Positions 16,801 to 25,659 of a DNA stretch of 64,000 nt are shown here, one piece after another. The notes under the pieces are model-generated. The model was not told the origin of the DNA and ran no database searches. It saw nothing but the letters and a program-made list of their open reading frames with translations. Position 1 is the first letter of the stretch, and each line of letters begins with the position of its first letter. Source of the DNA: Planctomycetaceae bacterium (lineage in GTDB: Bacteria > Planctomycetota > Planctomycetia > Planctomycetales > Planctomycetaceae); contig JAJDEI010000039.1 of assembly GCA_029259845.1 (NCBI GenBank), positions 1 to 64,000 of the forward strand, written 5' to 3'. The position numbers were made by a program, and so were the translations under genes.

Positions 16801-17139
16801 TCACGTGTAGTGGAGCTCGGTCGATTCGACCGGGGCGCCGATGTTGACGTGCGGCGGGACGATTTCGTGCGGGCCGTGCCAGCCGGGCAGGTCGGGCATC
16901 AGCGGCACGATGCGGGAACCGAACAGCGTGGTTTCGGCATTGGCCGGGTCGTCCGTGAGCACGGTGTCATCGTCCGGGTGAACGATGGGCGTAATTCCAT
17001 CAGCGTCCATGCGGTTCAGCTCGTCCAGCGTGATGGGATGCAATCCGCCGCGATCCACCGGGGCCAGATACTGCTCGTGAGCAAGGCGGCGCAGCCGCAG
17101 CTCTTCGATAAAATCGACCGGTTCCGCAGGAGCAGACAT
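16801..17139 (-). CDS. Uncharacterised small protein, 112 aa
   Basis: The protein MSAPAEPVDFIEELRLRRLAHEQYL is followed by a middle rich in Asp and Pro and the end PGWHGPHEIVPPHVNIGAPVESTELHYT. No domain, signal or membrane segment is recognised. The ATG at 17139 is preferred over the GTG or ATG options upstream because the family-like start begins with SAPAEP. Conservation in related genomes could not be tested. Confidence 0.6.
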   Translation of the reverse strand: MSAPAEPVDFIEELRLRRLAHEQYLAPVDRGGLHPITLDELNRMDADGITPIVHPDDDTVLTDDPANAETTLFGSRIVPLMPDLPGWHGPHEIVPPHVNIGAPVESTELHYT

Positions 17140-17300
17140 GGAGGACCCCGATTGGCAGAGAGTGAACGACACTTCTGTCATCGGCGGACGGTCCTCCCCT
17201 CACCAGTGCGTCGCGTCCGACAAGCGCGGACGGCAGAACCCGCAGAATCGGACCAGCCGCAAGAACGCCGCGAAACCGCAAGCGTGGACGACAGCGGTAA

Positions 17301-17396
17301 GACACCCGGTGTCTCGAATTGGGAGGGGTTGTCCTTGGGGAAGAGGGCGCGTCATCCGGGGCAAGACGTGAATCTTCAAGCGAGACACCGGGTGTC
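17301..17396. repeat. GACACCCGGTGTC-ended element, copy A
   Basis: The palindrome GACACCCGGTGTC at 17301-17313 is answered by GAGACACCGGGTGTC at 17382-17396, about 70 bp away. The ends match elements at 25660 and 50948, but the centre does not, so this is a divergent member. Confidence 0.6.
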
Positions 17397-17408
17397 AGGC
17401 GCGAGCTG

Positions 17409-17939
17409 TCAATTCTGATCCGCGGACCATTCGTGGGGCAGGCGCTCCCATTCGCGGCGGACCTGCCTGAGGCCGGTGGAGAAGAGTTCGAACTCGTCGC
17501 TCAGCCGCCGCAGGACGGGAGCCTCGTCGAGATACGGCTCGTTATCGAACGTGCTGGCAATGAAGTAGGACCGTTTGCCCTGCTCCTGGTAATCGATGAG
17601 GACATCCTTGCGGTCGAACGCCTTGAGACGTTTGAGAGCTTCCGGGTAGACACCGGTCCAGAACAGGGTGAAGTCGCCGATGTGACGGTGGACCTCCCGC
17701 TGGGGGTGCGATTCCCGTTGCTCGGCTTCGAGCAACATGTCGGCGACCTCCTCTAGACGGCGGCCCACGACGTCCCGAACGCGGTAGATCGCCTCGAATC
17801 GCACGAATCGCACAAGCATGTCCGACAGATAGTCGACCAGCGGCGGATCGGCGACTCCGAACTCCACCTGGAACGTTTGTTCGGTCAAGGCGGCGAACAG
17901 ACGCCTGAGTTGATCGGCACTACTGAGAACGGGAGCCAT
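17409..17939 (-). CDS. Conserved hypothetical protein, 176 aa
   Basis: This is a helical, charged cytoplasmic-type protein with LVDYLSDMLVRFVRFEAIYRVRDVVGRRLEEVADMLLEAE, then HIGDFTLFWTGVYPEAL, then YQEQGKRSYFIAS. I do not recognise a named family, though similar proteins seem common in planctomycetes. There is no signal or membrane segment. It is probably transcribed as the first gene before the small protein at 16801, with a repeat element between them. Confidence 0.7.
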   Translation of the reverse strand: MAPVLSSADQLRRLFAALTEQTFQVEFGVADPPLVDYLSDMLVRFVRFEAIYRVRDVVGRRLEEVADMLLEAEQRESHPQREVHRHIGDFTLFWTGVYPEALKRLKAFDRKDVLIDYQEQGKRSYFIASTFDNEPYLDEAPVLRRLSDEFELFSTGLRQVRREWERLPHEWSADQN

Positions 17940-18437
17940 ACGAAGACCTTTCGAGTGAAGACCAGCGCGTCAGGCGCGCATCAACGACGATCCTCCAAGA
18001 TCACTCTTTGGTTCTGACAACCCAGCCACGCTGGGCTCCGGGGGATGCTGAATTCCGGGGGGGGGCAGTGGTCCTCCGTCCGTCGTTGAGGGTCCGCAAA
18101 CAACGACGGACAGCGACCGCGTTTCGGCGATTGCGACTCCTGGGGTGGCAGTGGGGTTCATCGGGCAGCCGGCGCGCAAGGGGTAGCATGTCGCCGGTCG
18201 TTGGAGAAGAGAACTTCCGTATCTCTATTGTTGGTCGTTCCAGAAGGCCGGTCAAGCGGCATTTCTGGCCGATCGGTACGGGGAATTCGAGTCAGGCCGA
18301 CCGGCAATGGGACGCTCGCCACAAAACCGGCACCTTTGCAGTTGCTCCATGCTGCCGGTACGATCGGGTGACAGAAACCTGATCCCTCCTGTCGGTGACT
18401 CCGCTCATCGGCCCTTCCCAGTTGGAGCCGCGCCCCG
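17940..18437. other. Gene-poor divergent spacer
   Basis: No convincing gene is seen in these roughly 500 bases. They separate divergent genes and should contain promoters for both, but no clear promoter pair or palindrome was found. Confidence 0.4.
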
Positions 18438-20438
18438 ATGCTGTCTCGCCAATACTGTTGTTGCCTGATGTTGATCGCTCTGCTGGCTGGTTCGATCGTC
18501 TTTATCTCGACGATTGCCGACGCACAAACTACCAGCGATCCGGCCGAATTCGTGGCCGGCGCGAACGAGAATACGCTCAACCGTTTCGAGAAAGCGGCCG
18601 GCTGGGAGTTGCTGTTCGACGGCAAGACGACCAACGGCTGGCGGAACTTCAAACAGGACGGCATCAGCGACGGATGGCAGGTCATCAACGGGGCGCTGGT
18701 CCGGGCAAAGCCGGGAGCGGGCGACATAGTTACTGACGCGCAATACCAAAACTTCGAGCTGCAACTGGAGTATAAGATATCGACCGCCGGCAACAGCGGG
18801 ATCATGTTCCGAGTCGTCGAGGGCGATGTCGGCGCCCCTTACAGCGGGCCGGAGATTCAGATCAACGACAACGCCCTGGGGCACGACCCGCAGAAGGCGG
18901 GGTGGCTGTATCAGCTTTACAAGCCGGCCAAGCCGGCTTGGATGGTGAAGGCGGAAGCCGAAGTGGGAGCCAACCTGCCGCTGGAACTCGACGCCACGCG
19001 GCCCGCCGGAGAGTGGAACCACGTCTTCCTCCGCATCTCGCCGGACCAGTGCGAAGTGCTGATGAACGGCGTCAGCTACTACAAGTTCCAGCTCGGCAGT
19101 GACGAGTGGAACGCGCGGGTGGCGGCCAGCAAGTTCGCCAAACATGCCGGGTTCGGCAAGGCGCAGCGGGGTCACATCTGCCTGCAGGACCACGGCGCCC
19201 TCGTGGCGTTTCGCAACCTCAAAATCCGCCGGCTCGGCCCCGCCGGCGAGGCGACCGAGGCGGTCGACGGCCAACTCGCCGTGAAAGTCGTCCCCGCCTT
19301 CGGTGAGATCACCTGGGACGAGTGGCAACCGGTCGACGACAGCGGGCAGGCGAAAGAGTTCCGTCCCATCGGCATGACCCACGCCGGCGACGGCTCCGGG
19401 CGGCTGTTTATCGGCACGCAGGACGGGATGGTTCAAATCATCGAGCCGTCCGATGCCCCGCAGCAGGCGAAGCTGTTTCTCGACATCCGCGATATCGTCC
19501 GGAACTTCACCAAATCGGGAGCCAACGAAGAAGGGCTGCTGGGCCTCGCCTTCCACCCCAAGTATGAAGAGAACGGACACTTCTACGTCTACTATACCAG
19601 CAGCCAGAAGGACCTGACGTCGGTCGTCTCGCGGTTCACGGTCTCCCCGGGCGATCCGAACCAGGCCGATCGTGGCAGCGAACAAGTCATGATGGAGATC
19701 GCCCAGCCGTTCCACAATCACAACGGCGGCGCGATTGCGTTCGGCCCCGACGGCTATCTGTATATCAGCCTGGGGGACGGCGGTAGCGGCAACGACCCGC
19801 TCGGCAACGGCCTCAACCTGGGTACCTGGCTTGGCAAGATTCTCCGCATCGACGTTGACGGACGGCTGGACGGCCATCACGACGGCCACAACTACGGCAT
19901 CCCCGCCGACAACCCCTTCGTCAACACCGACGGAGCGAACCCGGAAATCTACGCCTACGGCTTCCGCAATCCCTGGCGGATCAGCTTCGACCGCAAGACC
20001 GGAACGCTGTGGGAGGGAGAAGTCGGACAGGACTATTGGGAAGAGATCAACCTGATCACCAAGGGGGGCAACTACGGCTGGAGCAACGTCGAAGGGACGT
20101 TCCCTTTCAGTGACCATGTGGACGGCAGCCCGTCCGAGCCAATTGGTCCCATCTGGGAATACGACCACCTGATCGGCAAGTCGATCACCGGCGGGTTCGT
20201 TTACCGGGGCCCGAGCGTGCCCGAGTTGGAGGGCGTGTACCTCTACTCCGACTATGTCAGCGGCAAGTTGTGGGGCCTCAAGCACGACGAGCAGTCCGGC
20301 AACGTCGAATGGAACAAGTCGATCCCCGCTCCCAAGCTGACCATCCTCGCTTTCGGCGAAGCCGAGAACGGCGAGATCTACCTGAGCATCCCCACCGGCA
20401 ACGGGCAGGGCATCTTCAAATTCGCCGGCATCGAGTAA
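18438..20438 (+). CDS. DUF1080-PQQ-type sugar dehydrogenase fusion, secreted, 666 aa
   Basis: A signal peptide (YCCCLMLIALLAGSIVFISTIADA) is followed by a DUF1080/3-keto-disaccharide hydrolase-type jelly roll from about residue 50 to 270: WELLFDGKTTNGWRNFKQDGISDGW, GNSGIMFRV and HICLQDHGALVAFRNLKIR. Next comes a glucose/sorbosone dehydrogenase-like six-bladed propeller from about residue 290: GLLGLAFHPKYEENGHFYVYYT, FHNHNGGAIAFGPDGYLYISLGDGGSGNDP, YGFRNPWRISFD, GEVGQDYWEEINLI and YGWSNVEG. The pairing suggests extracellular sugar oxidation or breakdown in the periplasm. PQQ binding is inferred from the family. Confidence 0.93.
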   Translation: MLSRQYCCCLMLIALLAGSIVFISTIADAQTTSDPAEFVAGANENTLNRFEKAAGWELLFDGKTTNGWRNFKQDGISDGWQVINGALVRAKPGAGDIVTDAQYQNFELQLEYKISTAGNSGIMFRVVEGDVGAPYSGPEIQINDNALGHDPQKAGWLYQLYKPAKPAWMVKAEAEVGANLPLELDATRPAGEWNHVFLRISPDQCEVLMNGVSYYKFQLGSDEWNARVAASKFAKHAGFGKAQRGHICLQDHGALVAFRNLKIRRLGPAGEATEAVDGQLAVKVVPAFGEITWDEWQPVDDSGQAKEFRPIGMTHAGDGSGRLFIGTQDGMVQIIEPSDAPQQAKLFLDIRDIVRNFTKSGANEEGLLGLAFHPKYEENGHFYVYYTSSQKDLTSVVSRFTVSPGDPNQADRGSEQVMMEIAQPFHNHNGGAIAFGPDGYLYISLGDGGSGNDPLGNGLNLGTWLGKILRIDVDGRLDGHHDGHNYGIPADNPFVNTDGANPEIYAYGFRNPWRISFDRKTGTLWEGEVGQDYWEEINLITKGGNYGWSNVEGTFPFSDHVDGSPSEPIGPIWEYDHLIGKSITGGFVYRGPSVPELEGVYLYSDYVSGKLWGLKHDEQSGNVEWNKSIPAPKLTILAFGEAENGEIYLSIPTGNGQGIFKFAGIE

Positions 20439-20492
20439 GAGTTGGCATCCCCCGGCGAACGGTCGTCACCCAAACGATTCGCCGCATGATCC

Positions 20493-20527
20493 CGTTTAGC
20501 GGCACATTTCAACTGTGCCGCTAAACG
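20493..20527. terminator. 35-nt palindrome, GTTTAGC family copy 1, between convergent genes
   Basis: Arms of 14 bp (CGTTTAGCGGCACA and its complement) enclose TTTCAAC. It sits between two converging genes and supplies the TAG stop codon of the minus-strand creatininase-type gene. A homologous palindrome with two compensated pair changes lies at 63260-63294. Bidirectional termination is likely by position but there is no U-run. Confidence 0.7.
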
Positions 20528-21264
20528 GCGTTCGCATCGTCGATGATCAGCCGCAGCATGGCGGCCACGTTGCCGGTGAAGTGGTCGAGCAACTTGGCCC
20601 CTTTCTCCGCCGTCGCCGCAGCCGGGTCACCGATGTAACCGAGCGGCGAGCGGTCCTTGGTGATCCACGCCAACTGCGCCGGCGCACACGGTATTTTCTG
20701 GGTCATCGGCTCCAATTCGGAAATTTCGCCGACGAGGTGCGGGTGCAGGTGGAGAATCATCGACGTCTCCCACTCGCCTGCATGGGCCATTTTGGTCTGC
20801 CGGAACGACGGGTCGGATGGGGCGTCTCCCGACTCCCAGTACGTCGCCGAATACATGCGGATGTCATCGCGGTCACGTTTTTCCTGACGCAGTTCAAACA
20901 GTGCCTGCTGCGAGGGCACCATGTTGCCACCGTGTCCGTTGAGCAGGATGACGTACCGAAAGCCGTGCGTCAGAAAGTTGCGGACGACATCCTTCAGCAG
21001 GTCGAGATACGTCCGCGGCGCGGCCGTCAGCGTGCCGGGGAAGTCGAGATGGTGTTCCGAGTTCCCCAGCCACATCAGCGGAGCGAACAACACCTGTTCG
21101 GACAGTTGCTCCTCCAACCGCCGGGAAATCTCCCCCAACAACAGGCTGTCCGTAAACACGGGCATGTGCGGACCATGCTGTTCCAGCGCGGCGATCGGGA
21201 TCACCACCGGCATCAAAGGCGAGAGATCCTGCACCTGCGGCCATGTCATCTCAAACAACTGCAT
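20521..21264 (-). CDS. Creatininase family amidohydrolase, 247 aa
   Basis: The start MQLFEMTWPQVQDLSPLMPVVIPIAALEQHGPHMPVFTDSLLLGE carries the metal ligands Glu28, His30 and Asp39. ILLNGHGGN and HAGEWETSMILHLHPHLV give further ligands and the catalytic region. The family cleaves cyclic or linear amides such as creatinine or formamidopyrimidines, and the substrate here is unknown. The frame is open to 21378, but the family start is at 21264. The stop codon lies inside a palindrome. It is cytoplasmic and apparently monocistronic. Confidence 0.92.
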   Translation of the reverse strand: MQLFEMTWPQVQDLSPLMPVVIPIAALEQHGPHMPVFTDSLLLGEISRRLEEQLSEQVLFAPLMWLGNSEHHLDFPGTLTAAPRTYLDLLKDVVRNFLTHGFRYVILLNGHGGNMVPSQQALFELRQEKRDRDDIRMYSATYWESGDAPSDPSFRQTKMAHAGEWETSMILHLHPHLVGEISELEPMTQKIPCAPAQLAWITKDRSPLGYIGDPAAATAEKGAKLLDHFTGNVAAMLRLIIDDANAV

Positions 21265-21388
21265 GATTTGTCGCTCCTGTTTTGATCCCCGGCCGATGGC
21301 CCGGATGAATTCTCGCTTGTTCCCGACCTGTTCCCGGAACAACCCCACGACGGTACGGCAGTCCCGTCGGTGCTGCAAGCGGTTCGGC

Positions 21389-21569
21389 GAGAAACCGTGG
21401 GCCGTTCAAAGTTTCACTTTGGAGAAAGCCGGCCGGGACAAGCTCAATGGTAATCCGAAGCGTCAGCGAGGAAGCGAACGTGAGTGAGCGATTCGTCCCT
21501 CGCTGACGCTTCGGGTTACGAGGTTGCCCAGCTTCAATCGTTGAACGGCCCTGGTGAGAAACCGTGGGC
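21389..21569. repeat. Composite repeat with AAGCGTCAGCGAGG core, copy R1
   Basis: The element runs from GGCCGTTCAAAG to TTGAACGGCCC. Its core has facing AAGCGTCAGCGAGGAAGCG and CCTCGCTGACGCTTCGGGTT arms. It is flanked by the 14-bp direct repeat GAGAAACCGTGGGC (21389-21402 and 21556-21569). An inverted copy, R2, is at 45180-45358. If translated the core gives the NPKRQRGSERE peptide that is often misannotated in planctomycetes. Confidence 0.85.
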
Positions 21570-21861
21570 GACCGCGTTATTGGCGATGGGGGATTGTCGG
21601 CGATTCGCCGTCGGCGTTGCCTCCTAGTGAACGCTAATCCATGATTCCGGTTCGCCCGGAGGCAACGGCGACGTCGCAGCGACGCCCGAACTTCAACACA
21701 AGGCTTGCCCTGACCAGAAGCCGACGATCGAATTTCGCCGGTTGCAGAGGGAGCGGGGGACCGTTATCTTGTGCCGGTCATTGATGGCTGCGCCAATGGT
21801 GCGAACGAAGGTTTTGGTCGGGCCGGTGACGGCTCTCCTGGCGATTTGTGGTGAGAATCTG

Positions 21862-22506
21862 ATGAGTCAAGACATTAAAATTGATGCGATGCCGCGCCCC
21901 AGGCAAGGGACGACGGAGTGCCGGCGGTTGCGGCGGCATGGGCGGATTCCGGCCAATGTGTTTGGGCACAAGCAAGCCGCCGTCCCGATCAGCATCGGCG
22001 TCGAGGCCTTTCGCCCCGTGCTGGCCACCGGCCACAAGGTGGTCGACCTGACCATCGACGGCACGGCGGAAAAGGCGTTGGTCCGCGAAGTGCAATGGGA
22101 CACCTATAGCACCGAGATTCAGCACATCGAGTTCCAGCGAGTCGACGCGACGGAGCGAATGTCGGTCGATGTCCCGGTCGTACTTCGCGGAACTCCGCAA
22201 GGCGTCGTCGACGGCGGCGTGCTCGATCAGCAACTCCATACTCTCACAGTCGAAGCGACCGCTTCGAGTCTGCCGGATCAGATCGAAATCCGGGTCAACG
22301 ACCTGAACATCGGCGATGTCATCCATGTCTCCGATGTATCCGACCTCCCGGAGGGTGTCACGATCGACACGCCGGCAGAGCTGGTCGTCGTGCAGGTGAA
22401 CGCGGCTGTCGAGATCTCCGAAGAGGAGGAGGCCGGCGAGGATGTCACCACACAGCCGGAGTTGATCGGCCGGAAGGAAGAGGACGAGGAGAGCGACGAC
22501 AAGTAA
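21862..22506 (+). CDS. rplY: 50S ribosomal protein L25/CTC form, 214 aa
   Basis: The N-terminal 5S-rRNA-binding domain (residues about 1-95) has RRLRRHGRIPANVFGHK and REVQWDTYSTEIQHIEFQRVD. The beta-rich CTC/TL5 domain follows: VPVVLRGTPQGVVDGGVLDQQLHTLTVEA, and LPDQIEIRVNDLNIGDVIHVSDV. An acidic tail follows (EEDEESDDK). The frame is open to 21742, but the ATG at 21862 (MSQDIKIDAMPR) matches the family. It is followed 120 bp later by pth, the classical rplY-pth pair. Confidence 0.96.
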   Translation: MSQDIKIDAMPRPRQGTTECRRLRRHGRIPANVFGHKQAAVPISIGVEAFRPVLATGHKVVDLTIDGTAEKALVREVQWDTYSTEIQHIEFQRVDATERMSVDVPVVLRGTPQGVVDGGVLDQQLHTLTVEATASSLPDQIEIRVNDLNIGDVIHVSDVSDLPEGVTIDTPAELVVVQVNAAVEISEEEEAGEDVTTQPELIGRKEEDEESDDK

Positions 22507-22626
22507 CGATCGGCACGCGGAGGGCTGTCGCGAGTTTTTCATCGTTCCCCGGCGCGCGTTGGGGCTTGCTTCACCATTCGGGATCCGGCATTCGAGTTGG
22601 GAAACGAAGCCCGGCAAGGCAAAGCG

Positions 22627-23202
22627 ATGAAGGTCGTCGTCGGACTCGGAAATCCGGGTCGCAAATATATCGGCACCCGGCATAACGTCGGCTTTGATGT
22701 GCTGGCCCGCCTGGCTCACGAGCAAGGAGCGGACTCGGCACGGACGAAGTTCGAGGCGGAGATCACGGAAATCACCGTCGGAGCCGAGCGTCTGCTGCTG
22801 GTGGCACCGCAAACGTTCATGAACCTCAGCGGTCGCAGCGTCCGGCAGATTGTCGATTTCTACAAGCTCTCGGCAGTTGACGTGCTCCTGGTCTGCGACG
22901 ACCTCAACCTCGAAACGGGACGGCTCCGCATGCGGGCATCCGGGTCGGCGGGTGGGCAGAAAGGGTTACAGAACACGATCGATCATCTGGGGACGCAGCA
23001 GTTCGCCCGATTGCGAATCGGCATCGGTCGGCCGCCGGGTCGGATGGACGCGGCCACCTATGTTCTGCAGAGATTCTCGGCGGCTGACCGGGAGATCATT
23101 GATATTGCCGTCGCTCAGGCAGCGGACGCAGTCATTTTGTGGGCGCAGGAGGGCGTTCAATCGGCGATGAATTCCGTGAATGCCCCGTCTCCCGCCCCGT
23201 AG
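22627..23202 (+). CDS. pth: Peptidyl-tRNA hydrolase, 191 aa
   Basis: It frees tRNA from stalled peptidyl-tRNA in the cytoplasm. Visible motifs are VGLGNPGRKYIGTRHNVGFDVL (catalytic His in TRHN), APQTFMNLSGRSV, VCDDLNLETGRLRMRASGSAGGQKG, and LGTQQFARLRIGIGRP. The ATG at 22627 gives the expected N-terminus MKVVVGLGNPG. Length is normal. It lies in the rplY-pth-rpsF-ssb-rplI-dnaB run, all on the plus strand. Confidence 0.97.
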   Translation: MKVVVGLGNPGRKYIGTRHNVGFDVLARLAHEQGADSARTKFEAEITEITVGAERLLLVAPQTFMNLSGRSVRQIVDFYKLSAVDVLLVCDDLNLETGRLRMRASGSAGGQKGLQNTIDHLGTQQFARLRIGIGRPPGRMDAATYVLQRFSAADREIIDIAVAQAADAVILWAQEGVQSAMNSVNAPSPAP

Positions 23203-23441
23203 CATCACCAGCACCGCGTGAACCGGGGAAATTCCTCCGCGGGCGACGAAGTTCGCGAGGAATCATTGCAAATCCGGACAGAATCGCTACAACTGGCGGT
23301 TCCACTTTGATTGTGATTGAGATGCGTCAGCCGGTCCCGGCGATCCCTGGCAGCATCAGCCCATAATACGTCAAACCAGACGGCATCAGGCCGCGCGGCG
23401 TCCGTCCCCACACACAACGTCAGAACCCCGAGGAGACCACG

Positions 23442-23951
23442 TTGGCACAGCGGAACTACGAGTGTATGTTTGTCCTCAATAGCGGCAAGTACGCCAGCGA
23501 CCCGGCTGGCGCTGAAAACGTGCTGATGGAGATGTTCGCCCGCCTGGAAGCCGATGTGGTCGCCAAAAGCCCCTGGCAAGACGGGAGGCTGGCCTATCCG
23601 ATTGACGGGCATCGCAAGGGCCTGCATTTTCTGGCCTATTTCCGCATGGATGGATCGCAGGTGAAGGAGATGAGCCGCCTGTGCAAACTCAACGACCTCG
23701 TGCTGCGGCACATGGTGATTGAGCATTCCGAGACGCTCTTCGACGCCATGTCGCAGGCCCTGCTTCAGCACGGGAAAGGCGAAGGAAGCTCCGAGGCTGC
23801 GAAGGACGGCGAGACTGCAAAGGACGGCGGGACAGCAAAGGACGGCGGGGCAGCGAAGGACGACGAGGCTGCGAAGGGCGGCGGGGCTGCGAAAGAGACG
23901 GGAGCAGACACTGAATCCAGCAAGAAGGAAACCGCCGACACGGATTCGTAA
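23442..23951 (+). CDS. rpsF: 30S ribosomal protein S6, 169 aa, TTG start
   Basis: Residues 1-105 are a normal S6: MAQRNYECMFVLNSGKY, then GRLAYPIDGHRKGLHFLAYFRMD, then LNDLVLRHMVIE. The start is TTG, supported by AGGAG at 23431-23435 six bases upstream, an unusually good Shine-Dalgarno site for this window. Residues 119-154 are six imperfect copies of a six-residue unit (AAKDGE/TAKDGG), giving a charged disordered tail about 60 aa longer than typical S6. It is followed by ssb after about 210 bp. Confidence 0.95.
   Translation: MAQRNYECMFVLNSGKYASDPAGAENVLMEMFARLEADVVAKSPWQDGRLAYPIDGHRKGLHFLAYFRMDGSQVKEMSRLCKLNDLVLRHMVIEHSETLFDAMSQALLQHGKGEGSSEAAKDGETAKDGGTAKDGGAAKDDEAAKGGGAAKETGADTESSKKETADTDS
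23796..23903 (+). repeat. Six-unit 18-bp tandem repeat inside rpsF
   Basis: Six imperfect 18-bp units (for example ACTGCAAAGGACGGCGGG) encode the A/T-A-K-D-G-E/G hexapeptides of the S6 tail. The unit length keeps the frame, so copy number could vary without breaking the gene. Confidence 0.8.
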
Positions 23952-24160
23952 CACGGATTCGTTACGTGATTCCTTGACACGAAGAGTGGGCGACGGTCGC
24001 CCCATGCGGCAGGCAACCTTGCTTGCTAGGCGTTTCAGTTGTCGATCACGCGCGGCACCGGTCGCACAGGCCAATGAGACATCCGTTGGTCACACAGGCG
24101 GAACGTCGGTCACACGGACAATGAGCGGCATGCCCGTCGGCATCATCAGGGAGAACTGAC

Positions 24161-24676
24161 ATGGCCAGCTACAATCGGGTCATCCTGGTCGGCAACCTCA
24201 CACGGGACCCGGAGGTGCGGTACATCCCCAGCGGGACCGCCGTCACCGACATCGGACTGGCAGTCAACCACAGTTGGTTCGACAAGCAGTCCAACAGCCG
24301 CAAGGAAGAAGTTACCTTCGTCGACGTCACCCTCTGGGGACGGACGGCGGAGATCGCTGGGGAGTATCTGTCCAAGGGGCGCCCGGTGTTGATCGAAGGC
24401 CGCCTCAAAATGGACACTTGGCAGGACAAAGAGACGGGCCAGAACCGCAGCAAGCTCAAGGTGATCGGCGAGCAAATGACGATGCTCGGATCCCGCGGCG
24501 ACGGTGGAGGAGGAGGCGAGCCCCGCGGCGGAGCGGGCGGGGGGCACGCTGCTGCGGGCGGCCAATACCCGTCGGAAGGCGGCCAACAGTCGTCCGGCGG
24601 CAATCCCCAGGGAGCAGCCGATACCTTTTACGATTCGCCACCCCCACAGGAATCCGGCGGAGAGGTCCCCTTCTAA
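24161..24676 (+). CDS. ssb: Single-stranded DNA-binding protein, 171 aa
   Basis: The OB-fold spans residues 1-110: [36 protein letters not shown], then [40 protein letters not shown] Gly-rich flexible linker follows ([22 protein letters not shown]), and then a tip ending GGEVPF, the short acidic/Pro-Phe tail that recruits repair and replication partners. It normally sits beside rpsF and rpsR. Here rpsF is upstream and rplI downstream, and rpsR is absent. Confidence 0.96.
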   Translation: MASYNRVILVGNLTRDPEVRYIPSGTAVTDIGLAVNHSWFDKQSNSRKEEVTFVDVTLWGRTAEIAGEYLSKGRPVLIEGRLKMDTWQDKETGQNRSKLKVIGEQMTMLGSRGDGGGGGEPRGGAGGGHAAAGGQYPSEGGQQSSGGNPQGAADTFYDSPPPQESGGEVPF

Positions 24677-24876
24677 GGAAACCGGGACGGTCTTTCGAAA
24701 GACGCTTTCCCGAACCGGCAAGAACTCGCGGACAAACGGCCATCACTGGCAGACGGCGACGACTCACAAACGGCAACACGCATTTTCAGCGGACCACCGA
24801 AAATAGACGCGGTCGCACTGCGTCCTCGCGTTGACATCATCCTCGCATTTGCGAACTTCACGGAATCGACTGACTC

Positions 24877-25383
24877 ATGGCCAAGCAACGTCCCCACCGC
24901 ATTCGTTCTGCCGACCGGCAGGGCGGCGTCGAACTTCTGCTCGCTGAAAACGTTCCCGCTGTCGGCCATCAGGGCGATATTGTCCGTGTGAAGCCCGGTT
25001 TCGCTCGCAATTTCTTGTTGCCGCAGGGCTTGGCGACGGTCGCCACCGAAGACAATAAAAAGATGGTCGAACAGCACCGCCGCCGGCAGGGAGAAATTGC
25101 CCAGCAGCGGGTCAAGCAGACCCAAAAACTTGGCCGTGAACTTGCCAACTTCAGCGCGACGATTGAAGCCAATGCCAACGACGAGGGGCATCTTTACGGC
25201 TCGATTGTTGCAACCGACATCAGCAAGACGCTCGTTGCAGCCGGGTATCCAGTCGAGCCGGATCAGGTCAAGCTCGAAGGACCGCTCAAAGAGCTGGGCA
25301 TGTACACGATCAAACTGCAGTTGCATGGCGGTGTCGATGCGGAGGTCAAAGTCTGGGTTGTCCCCGTCGCCTCCCATTCGTAG
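24877..25383 (+). CDS. rplI: 50S ribosomal protein L9, 168 aa
   Basis: L9 binds 23S rRNA and spans to neighbouring ribosomes. The N-terminal domain has VELLLAENVPAVGHQGDIVRVKPGFARNFLLPQGLA. A long helix follows, and the C-terminal domain shows DEGHLYGSIVATDISKTL and KLEGPLKELGMYTIKLQLHGGVDAEVKVWV. The first 20 residues (MAKQRPHRIRSADRQGG) are a basic extension over the usual start, so a start nearer GVELLL is possible, though no good alternative codon is seen. A hairpin follows the stop. Confidence 0.96.
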   Translation: MAKQRPHRIRSADRQGGVELLLAENVPAVGHQGDIVRVKPGFARNFLLPQGLATVATEDNKKMVEQHRRRQGEIAQQRVKQTQKLGRELANFSATIEANANDEGHLYGSIVATDISKTLVAAGYPVEPDQVKLEGPLKELGMYTIKLQLHGGVDAEVKVWVVPVASHS

Positions 25384-25411
25384 CCGTTCGGCTTTTTGGC
25401 TCAAATCTCGG

Positions 25412-25442
25412 GAATCCCGCCGGTCTGCGACCGGCGGGATTC
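25412..25442 (+). terminator. Terminator-like hairpin after rplI
   Basis: GAATCCCGCCGGT (25412-25424) pairs with ACCGGCGGGATTC (25430-25442) around a short loop, and TCG plus TTTG follow at once. It lies 28 bp after the rplI stop and would close the ribosomal protein transcript before dnaB. Confidence 0.75.
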
Positions 25443-25659
25443 GTTTGTCTCAACCGGGACACGCGGTCGGTACGCCCGGTTGCCAATTGGACGTGCTGAA
25501 ACTCCGGACGCCCGACATCGTGGCCGTCGGCATTCCTTGCAACGAACCCGGTGCCGCGTGCCCCCAATGGACTGAAAGCTGATCGCCGAAAGCGGGCCAC
25601 TTTCCGCCGCGTGATGCTCCCGTTTCCCGAAGAGGTTGTGAGTTTATCTCAACGCGTGC

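Noticed and set aside
18405-20285. 626-codon open frame on the minus strand
   Set aside because: It lies entirely antisense to the DUF1080/sugar dehydrogenase gene, whose protein has clear domains and a signal peptide. The antisense frame is a product of GC-rich codon bias and shows no recognisable motif.
21389-21569. Flanking direct repeats of R1 as a simple target-site duplication
   Set aside because: R2 has related flanks (GGCCCGTTTCTC is nearly the reverse of GAGAAACCGTGGGC), so the flanks may belong to the repeat or to a preferred site. They cannot be taken as proof of transposition.
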